Assembly (NCBI RefSeq): GCF_030272615.1
Contig: NC_081409.1
Location: 529,042,291-529,106,290, forward strand
From: Cryptomeria japonica
Lineage: Eukaryota; Streptophyta; Pinopsida; Cupressales; Cupressaceae
DNA: 64,000 nucleotides
Direction of reading: 5' to 3'
The notes beneath the pieces are model-generated. The model was not told the DNA's origin. It saw nothing but the letters and a program-made list of their open reading frames with translations, and made no database searches. A program made the position numbers and the translations under genes. Shown one piece after another: positions 56,622 to 64,000 of this stretch (positions are counted from its first letter, which is position 1; each line of letters begins with the position of its first letter).

Positions 56622-57454
56622 TGTTGAGTTTTATACTTTCAGATTAATGGAAGACTGAGAAATCAGAATTTAACTATTAAATTAGATTGTTTGCAGTTAG
56701 AATTAATGATTTTCAGACTTAGGAACAAACATAGAAGATAAGCAAAATGAAACAAGACACCATTACCCTGGGAAAACCTCCTAGGAGGAAAAACCCAGCC
56801 AGAAAAGATCCTTAGATCTAATTATGGATTATATTCAATATTTTGATTACAATACTTATCTCTTAGGTAGCTTGATGAAAACACCTAGGGTAAACAACAC
56901 TTCTTTGATGTTCAAATCAATGGAAATGTCATCTTCAGATCTGCATCTTGATGACCTAGCTCTTCATATGACAGAAGTATTACGCCTTCAAACAGTTGAC
57001 ATACTTTGCATCATTTGGATGGAATTCGCCTTCAAGGTGCAAATGTATTTGCACAAAATTAACTTGCAGCAGATAGATGAATTCGCCTATTTCTCCAATC
57101 AGATTTTGCACTAGATTGTAGAGCTAATGCGCTTGAGAGTTGAACAAATGAAGATTATGTTTGATGCTTGCCAAAAGTACTTTACTTATATGATGCTTGA
57201 CCTTTATTAAGTCGGCTTGGTTTAATTTAAACTTGGCACCATTTTATGTTTTATTTCATCTAATGTGTGGCATGTTCTTTTATAGGGTCGGCCCTATTTG
57301 AAGGGAACACACAATCTTTTAAGTGTGGCGTGAGGAATGGCCTAGCCCTAAAGGGTACACGTTACCCTTTGAAGTGAGAAAAGGGCCCAGCCCTTAAACG
57401 GATTCCAATGTTGCCATTGGCAATTGGAATCCTCCTCCCTAGTTATAAACAACA
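56622..57454 (-). repeat. 3' LTR of Copia-2
   Basis: 833 bases, with conserved CCCTGGGAAAACC block near 56770 and a CTATAAAAGAAC TATA-like stretch on the minus strand near 57275. Its U3 start (57454) lies in the loop of an inverted repeat whose arms are 57434-57444 and 57464-57474. Confidence 0.9.
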
Positions 57455-57474
57455 CTCCTTTTTAACTAGGGAGG
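57434..57474. repeat. Inverted repeat spanning the LTR/polypurine-tract junction of Copia-2
   Basis: The arms CCTCCCTAGTT and AACTAGGGAGG pair at all 11 bases. The 19-base loop contains the polypurine tract (AAAAAGGAG on the minus strand, 57455-57463) and the first bases of U3. In Copia-1 and Copia-3 a shorter CTCCCT..AGGGAG pair occurs in the same place. Confidence 0.75.
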
Positions 57475-57632
57475 AAACAATTACATAATCAGATTATCTT
57501 AATCTTCCATCTTGCACACAAGCAAGGAATTGATTACATAATCAAAATGTTGTAGCCTTTCATCGTGCACACGAGCATAGATTGGAACTACATAGCATAA
57601 TCTTCCATCTCGCACACAAGCATAGAATGGAT
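57475..57632. repeat. Copia-2 first hairpin set (GCACACAAGC units)
   Basis: Three units with CATCTTGCACACAAGCA-like core (about 57509, 57560 and 57606). In the first, TTGC pairs with GCAA and TTCC with GGAA. In the third, TCCAT pairs with ATGGA. Pairing is weaker than in the second set. Confidence 0.5.
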
Positions 57633-57765
57633 CCACCTTACATTGCCCGCAGAGGGTGGAGAGGATCTTTTCTACCATCTTACATTGCTCGCAGAGGATG
57701 GTAACATTTATTCTTCTCCCTGAGAAGATTACAATACCACCTTGCATTGCCCGCAGAGGGTGGTT
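57633..57765. repeat. Copia-2 second hairpin set, covarying stems
   Basis: Four hairpins. Three share the loop TTRCATTGCYCGCAGAG: stems TCCACC with GGTGGA (57633-57661), TACCATC with GATGGTA (57674-57704) and ACCACC with GGTGGT (57737-57765). A fourth has stem TCTTCTC with GAGAAGA and loop CCT (57713-57729). The array lies between the pol stop at 57782 and the polypurine tract. Confidence 0.8.
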
Positions 57766-57781
57766 GATACAACAAAATGTA

Positions 57782-60700
57782 TCACTGAGGTTGAAACTCC
57801 CTCTCAATCAAGGTTTCATTTTCCACAATACCAAGTCTGTCTCTGAAGTACACAAACTTCACTTTGGACAAAAGCTTGGTAAGAATATCTGCAATCTGAT
57901 CATTAGTACTGACATACTTCAGCTGAATAGCGCCTCTTTGCACCATATCTCGAATGAAGTGATAATGAGTCTCCACATGTTTTGTCCTGTCATGAAACTT
58001 CGGATTGACAGACATCTTTATACAACTCTGATTATCACAATGAATAATTGTAGGTTCCCAAGGTTGTCCAAACAACCCAGCAAGAAGCTTACGAAGCCAC
58101 ACTGCTTCTCTAGAAGCAACATTTGCTACAATGTACTCAGCTTCAACAGTACTCAGTGCTATTGAGGATTGTTTTCTACAAGCCCAAGAGATCATTGTGG
58201 ATCCTAAGTTGAAACAAATGCCTGAAGTGCTTTTCCCGTCCTTGACACTTCTTGCCCAATCTGCATCTGAGTAACCTTCTAGGGTTATTGGAGTGTTAAC
58301 TGGATACTTCAACCCATAACCGATTGTGCCTCGTAAGTATCTCAGGATGTGTTTGGCTGCAACAATATGAACATGTTTAGGCAAGCTCATAAACTGGTTG
58401 AGAGCATTCACTGCATAGCATATATCTGGTCTAGTGTTAACTAGATACATAAATGATCCAATCAACTGCCTGTACTCAAACGGATTTGCAAAATCAGAGT
58501 TAGCTGCAGAAACACTCAACTTCTTTAAGTTAGATTCCATAGGAGTAGACATAGGTTTACAGTCCATCATTCTAAATATTTTTAAAATATCAATAGTATA
58601 CTTTCCTTGACTTAGAAAAATTTCGTTAGATCTTTGCCATACTTCTAGACCTAGAAAATAATGCATTAGACCTAAATCCTTCATTTCAAATTCTGAAGCT
58701 AATTCTTTCTTACATCTAATAATAAGCTCATCTTTGCCAGTAAGAAATAAATCATCCACATATAGAACCAGAATTAGCATCTCATCATTAGATACTTTGA
58801 AGTAAATGTTAAAATCAACATCATTCTTACAAAACCCTAAACTTAACAAGTATTTATCAATTCTTTCATACCAAGCACGAGGGGCTTGTTTGGGGCCATA
58901 GAGAGCTTTCTTCAATCTACACACATGAGTATCTCTTTCATGAATCTCATAACCCTCAGGTTGTTCAATATAGACTTCTTCTTCAATGACACCATTAAGG
59001 AAAGCAGTCTTAACATCCATTTGATGCAGCTTCCAACCTTTAGCTGCAGCAATAGCTATTATAGTTCTAATAGAAGTATATCTAGCAACAGGAGCAAATG
59101 TTTCTTCATGATCTATGCCTTCGTTTTGAGAAAAACCACGAGCTACAAATCTAGCTTTATATTTTTCAATACTACCATCAGCATTATGTTTAATTTTAAA
59201 TAACCATTTAGAGGAAACAACAGATTTACCTTTGGGTCTAGGCACTATGTCCCAAACATCATTCTTGATGATTGACTGATATTCTTCATCCATAGCTAGC
59301 TTTCAGGCATGATGGTTCAAGGCTTCTTCAACATTGCATGGCTCAGACTCAATGAGATTGCTCATCAATGCAACATAGTTGGAGAATACTTGAGGTCTCT
59401 TGCTTTCTTTGAAGGTGCCACTGGGAGCTGCAAATCTTTCAACTTCTTGAATGGTGTTTCTCACCCAAAGTGGCCTCTTTTTGCTAACAACAATGTCACT
59501 AGGTATATCAGTGGGATCCATGGGCTCAGGTGGATCATTATGCTCTTCTTGAGGTGGAGGCTCAACAGGCTCCATCTGAATCTCAAGGTTAGTATCGACA
59601 TTCATATCTTGATTATCATGAATTTTATCAACAAAGGGAGAACCTTTTGATTTATTAAAAGCAATATCTTCTTTAAAGGTAACATCCCTACTTACCTCAA
59701 CATATCTTTGACCTAGAATATAGATCCTGAAAGCTTTGGAGTATTCACTGTATCCAACTAGCATTCCTTTCTTTTCGGAAGGCTCCAGCTTGGTTCGCTT
59801 TTCTTTGGGCACATGGACATATACAGGACTTCCAAAAATTCTTAAGTGGCTGATGTCAGGTTTGGATCCTGTGAAGGCTTCTTCAGGAGTCATATTCTTT
59901 AGAACGCGGTGGGGACATCTATTTTGAATATATATTGTTGTTCTAGAAGCCTCAGCCCATAGAAATGTCTGCAAATCTTGGTCATGAATCATAGCCTTTG
60001 TAGCCTCGACAATAGTTCTATTCTTTCTTTCAGCAACACCATTTTGCTGGGGATTGTAGGGAACACAAAACTCCCTCTTAATTCCTGTCTCAACACAAAA
60101 GTCATGAAAACTGCCAAAGGTATACTCACCTCCATTGTCAGATCTTAAGCATTTAATTCTTTTACCAGAAATGTTTTCAACCAATGCCTTAAACTCTTTA
60201 AATCTACTTAAGACTTCATCAGATTCTTTAGACTTTAAGAAATAGATCCAAGTTTTCCTCGAGAAATCATCTATGAATATTACATAATAAAGAAATCCAC
60301 TAGGAGATGCTATAGACATAGGGCCACATAAATTAGATTGAACAAGTTTTAGTTTTTCTTTAGCTCTACTTTCACTTTTATGAAAAGGACTTTTAACATT
60401 TTTACATGAATCATCATGAAATTTACTGAGTTCAGGCATACCTTTAACTATCTTTCCAAGAGAGGGAAGAGCTTGAAAGTGTAAGTGTCCAGGCCTTCTA
60501 TGCCATAGCTCACAGGATTCAAGGGCTTCATTAATGAGGGCTTGAACAGGGTTAGTGGAAAGCGTATACAAACTATCATATATATTTCCAATAACACGAG
60601 CAAATTTAAAACTAGATTTCTTAGGCCAAGCAAGTACTTTACCCTCAGAAAATGCTACTCGATAACCTTTATCTTCTAGAGAAGAAATAGAAATTAAATT

Positions 60701-61789
60701 TCTTTTAATTCCAAGAACAAATAAGATACCACTAAGGTGAAGTGAAATACCAGAGTCTAAATTTAAAGTAGTGCCAGAACCTCTTACCGAATATCGAGCA
60801 TCGTCACCAATTACCACATGTAAACTAATATCCTTTTCTACTAAGTCTAAAAGATGTTCACGATAGCCTGTGATGTGTCTGGAAGCACCACTGTCAATCA
60901 GCCATGTGTTACTATCTATGGGTATGCTGCTTGACAAGGTAGAGATGAATAAGAAGTCTTCATTTTGTTCTGAGACGTCATTTAGGTTGACTTCTCTTTG
61001 CGTGGGTTCATTCTGACATTCTTTAGCATAGTGACCAAATTTGTCACATCTGAAACATCGAACACGAGAGAGATCTCTTGGCTTCTTCCAAGAATACTGA
61101 GAACTAGGTGGTCTGAAATCTCTATTCTTCTTGGGATTATTCTTCTTCCAATTACCACCTTTTTTGCATTGGGTTGCAAGCATATGTTGATCATCCACTT
61201 GAGGACTCTTGAGTTTTCCTCTTGTGGCAAGGTGAGATTCCTCATGAAGGCAATCGTTCCAAAGACGATCAAAGGTTGGAAATTCAAATCTCCCACTTAT
61301 GGATTAAATGAAGAAATCCCATGAATCTGGAAGACCATTTAATGATATCATGACAATATCCTTGTCTTCTATGTCATGTCCAATTGTGCCTAGTTGATCC
61401 TTTAGTTTTGAGATCTTCATGAAGTAAGACATAACTAAATCTTCCTTTGCCATTTTAATATGAAGTAATTGTTGCCTTAATGCAATTGCTCTACTGAGGT
61501 TATTGATCTCATTAATACCTTCTAGATGTTTGAATATCTCTCTAGCTGTAGTGAACTTGGAGATGGAGGTGACAAGGTGATCTCTAATTGAGTCAATGAT
61601 GAGCTTTCTGGCTTTGAGGGCATTCCTTTTGAATTGCTTTAATTCTTCTTGATCTGTGGGCGCAGTCAGCTCTTTGTCTTGCACAAACTGAAGAAGATCA
61701 TCTTCCTCAAGAGCAAGTAAGATGCAAACCTTCCAGGAAGCAAAGTTAAGTGCCCCTTCGAGCCTATCTTCAACTTTCAGCCCTGTCAT
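57782..61789 (-). pseudogene. pol: Copia-2 gag-pol polyprotein (1335 codons, two nonsense codons)
   Basis: One frame runs from ATG 61789 (MTGLKVEDRLEGALNF) to the stop at 57782, broken only by TAA at 61304-61306 (codon 162) and TGA at 59303-59305 (codon 829). Order: gag; knuckle CFRCDKFGHYAKEC (~247); protease WLIDSGASRHITG (~297); integrase with HHCC module that has lost its last cysteine (DDSCKNVKSPF, where Copia-1 has CKGCALGK); catalytic D,D,E with the first changed (VQSNLCGPM) and the others kept (SDNGGEY, NGVAERKNR); RT with MDVKTAFLNG and YVDD; RNase H with GYSDADWARSVKDGKSTSG and VEAEY. The other two stops aside, RT and RNase H look intact. Integrase is not functional as read. Confidence 0.9.
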
Positions 61790-61864
61790 TGTCCTGACTG
61801 AAAATGAAACAGCAAACTGGAAATTAAAGACTACTGAAATCTGAAAGTTAATATATAACCTAGA

Positions 61865-61876
61865 GCTCTGATACCA
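61865..61876 (-). other. Primer binding site of Copia-2
   Basis: The minus strand reads TGGTATCAGAGC, directly beside the 5' LTR: a perfect initiator-methionine tRNA primer site. Confidence 0.85.
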
Positions 61877-62708
61877 TGTTGAGTTTTATACTTTCAGATT
61901 AATGGAAGACTGAGAAATCAGAATTTAACTATTAAATTAGATTGTTTGCAGTTAGAATTAATGATTTTCAGACTTAGGAACAAACATAGAAGATAAGCAA
62001 AATGAAACAAGACACTATTACCCTGGGAAAACCTCCTAGGAGGAAAAACACAACCAGAAAAGATTCTCAGATTTGATTATGGATTATATTCAATATTCTG
62101 ATTACAATACTTATCTCTTAGGTAGCTTGATGAAAACACCTAGGGTAAACAACACTTCTTTGCTGTTCAAATCAATGGAAATGTCATCTTCAGATTTGCA
62201 TCTTGATGGCCTAGCTCTTCATATGACAGAAGTATTACGCCTTCAAACAACTGACATACTTTGCATCATTTGGATGGAATTCGCCTTCAAGGTGCGGATG
62301 TATTTGCACAAAATTAACTTGCAGCAGATAGATGAATTCGCCTACTTCTCCAATCAGATTTCGCACTAGATTGCAGAGCTAATGCGCTTGAGGGTTGAAC
62401 AAATGAAGATTATGTTTGATGCTTGCCAAAAGTACTTTACTTAAATGATGCTTGACCTTTATTAAGTCGGCTTGGTTTAATTTAAACTTGGCACCATTTA
62501 ATGATTTATTTCATCTAATGTGTGGCTTGTTCTTTTATAGGGTCGGCCCATTTGAAGGGAACACACAATCTTTTAAGTGTGGCGTGAGAAAGGGCCCAGC
62601 CCTAAAGGGTACACGTTACACTTTGAAGTGAGAAAAGGGCCCAGCCCTTAAGCGGATTCCAATGTTGCCATTGGCAATTGGAATCCTCCTCCCTAGTTAT
62701 AAACAACA
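61877..62708 (-). repeat. 5' LTR of Copia-2
   Basis: 832 bases, TGTTGAGT to AACAACA, followed by TAAAC. About 29 differences and one single-base indel against the 3' LTR. Confidence 0.9.
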
Positions 62709-62774
62709 TAAACTATTTACAGTTATATTTACAATCATATCATTTTTAATACTAGCACTAATGGTGAATAACAG

Positions 62775-62997
62775 AGTATGCGGAACCTGACAGAAATGCA
62801 TGGAAGATGCCTTTCCTTCCTCAACTTTGTCCTAGAAGATATAATAGGTCATTTGAAAGGAAAGCATCTCAATGCTCTACCATTCCTTGGTTTATTTTTG
62901 ACATCAACCAAACTACCGGTCATTATGAAATAGAAGGGGAACCAAATTACTGGACAGAATGCAGTGACATTCTTCTCCCTGTTAATTTCATATCGGG
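62775..62997 (+). other. Exon-like open stretch, gene not recognised
   Basis: An open frame lies between AACAG (acceptor) and GGG-GTATAT (donor). It reads YAEPDRNAWKMPFLPQ, later PWFIFDINQTTGHYE and NYWTECSDILLPVN. The composition (C, W, P, Y, no repeats) looks like protein-coding sequence rather than chance. I do not recognise the family. It may be one exon of a host gene, or of the hAT element into which Copia-2 may have inserted. Confidence 0.3.
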
Positions 62998-63354
62998 GTA
63001 TATCATTTTAATATTAAGTTTGGGCTCATAATGTTCTAATTCATAAAATATTATGTCTACGAAAAAATGAGGAGGCTTTATATTTAATTTGTAATTAATT
63101 TTAAAAGAACACAGTTACAAGAGACTAAAAGGGCAGATTGGGGAATTTCTTTAGATGTGTAATCAGATAAAATATGCATAAAATATTAACAGTAAATATG
63201 GAATTACTGTAAATATGCATAAAATATTAACAGTAAATATGACTGTTAAAACTTAATATAAAAATAAAATTTAAAAATTGCAAAGAAATGGAAAATACCT
63301 GGAATTCCAGCAGCTCCGAGAAAGATGAGAAGGAAGAATGAAAAGGAAAGAAGT

Positions 63355-63440
63355 TGCCGTGAAATCTCCCATTGCCGTGAAATTTCGCAGTCACCCTAAT
63401 CTCGCAGACACCCACCCGTGAAATCTACTTCCGTGAAATC
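63355..63440. repeat. Four CCGTGAAAT(C/T) motifs
   Basis: The word occurs near 63356, 63375, 63416 and 63431 in the same orientation, with CTCGCAG or TTCGCAG words between. Confidence 0.5.
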
Positions 63441-63546
63441 CCGCACGATATGGCATCAAATCCTACCACGTCGCGCAGATATAAAGCAATTCGTTCTTTC
63501 ATTTCGTGCCCCTTTTTGGCGACTTTAGGGTTTTTCGCGGGCTCCC

Positions 63547-63599
63547 GATTTTATCACGATTAATCGCGCGATTAATCCGTGATTTAATTGGATAAAATC
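63547..63599. repeat. Nested palindrome around ATTAATCGCGCGATTAAT
   Basis: Bases 63558-63577 form a perfect 20-base palindrome. Flanking ATCAC and GTGAT pair after a one-base bulge, and GATTTTATC (63547-63555) pairs with GATAAAATC further out. Further CGCG-containing ATCG words follow to about 63715. Confidence 0.7.
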
Positions 63600-64000
63600 G
63601 TTGAAAATCGTTGAAGAAAGTCAACAATTAAAAACCGCGATTTTCGGAAATAAATCGTCAGTTTTGCCAATCCCCGATTAATTGGGTATAATCGCGTTTT
63701 ATTGGCGATTCTTGCTTTTTGGTTTATATGATGATCACAAAGCTCTTCGATGAGGATAGTATTAATTGCATAAGTTTATTGGCATAGCAATCATAAAGAG
63801 ATTCTTTCATATTCAATTTTATGTCTGCAGTTTTCTTGGTTTAGAATAATTTGGTGTTTTGTTTATCATTTGTCTGCCATAAGAGTATTCATGTGTTTTT
63901 CAAGTGGCTTATTGTAAAATCCACTGGTCTTGATTTGAATAAATTCCAACTTGATAACCAATAGTTTGCTGTATATGGTTTATGTTTCAAATGGTACTGT

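Larger units (their letters stand above)
56622..62708 (-). mobile_element. Copia-2, near-complete Ty1/copia retrotransposon
   Basis: LTRs at 56622-57454 and 61877-62708 (TGTTGAGT to AACAACA). Target duplication TAAAC at 56617-56621 and 62709-62713 is perfect. Primer site, single long reading frame, hairpin array and polypurine tract are all in place. By eye I count about 29 differences between the LTRs (roughly 3.5 percent), mostly transitions. It inserted into A/T-rich repeat sequence. Confidence 0.92.
62998..64000. other. Non-coding end of window with repeats and palindromes
   Basis: TTAACAGTAAATATG repeats near 63185-63240 resemble the A/T-rich sequence at 55.9-56.6 kb. CCGTGAAAT words lie at 63355-63440 and a large palindrome at 63547-63599. 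The rest shows nothing recognisable. Confidence 0.4.

Overview
The window looks like intergenic DNA from a large, retrotransposon-filled plant genome. The element types (Ty1/copia and Ty3/gypsy including a chromodomain-bearing chromovirus, a DUF659-type hAT transposase, iMet-tRNA primer sites of the TGGTATCAGAGC kind) are those of a seed plant. The near absence of host genes and the long nested insertions suggest a conifer, but that is inference. I see no rRNA, tRNA, CRISPR array or complete host gene.

Layout. 1-3548: broken 3' ORF (copy A) of a gypsy-type element behind a TATA box and a long repeat-filled upstream region. 3549-6540: LTR-like debris and a candidate solo LTR. 6541-37255: one chromovirus (minus strand) split by nested insertions. 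Its gag is at 34.7-36.0 kb, protease at 16.4-16.7 kb, and RT-integrase-chromodomain at 7.2-10.1 kb. Between RT and protease sits an insertion with an 8-bp hAT-type target duplication (10148-16353), which itself carries Copia-1 (10977-16300). Between protease and gag sits a second gypsy element, Gypsy-B (16709-34703). Gypsy-B is in turn interrupted by a gag-protease ORF, an LTR with primer site, a 1053-codon 3' ORF (copy B) and a 168-bp repeat array. 37256-43818: repeat debris, a 21-bp minisatellite, an isolated exon-like stretch and a 1.5-kb solo LTR with perfect ATAAA duplication. 43819-48509: LTR plus 3' ORF copy C, interrupted by a 1.4-kb inverted-repeat transposon. 49752-51258: deletion derivative of a copia element (CAACT duplication). 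53308-55709: degenerate hAT transposase with two introns. 56622-62708: near-complete Copia-2 (TAAAC duplication; one 1335-codon frame with two nonsense codons). 62709-64000: exon-like stretch and palindromes.

The most unusual signal is structural. Several unrelated retroelement families here carry arrays of short hairpins whose stems change in a compensating way while the loops stay constant. In the three copia elements the array lies between pol and the polypurine tract. In the gypsy families it lies in the LTR or in the region upstream of the 3' ORF. The second notable item is the three-copy 3' ORF, which in two copies stands behind its own TATA box and hairpin-repeat region.

All coordinates, reading frames, repeats and target duplications were read by eye from the sequence; family names rest on recognised motifs; no database search was done.
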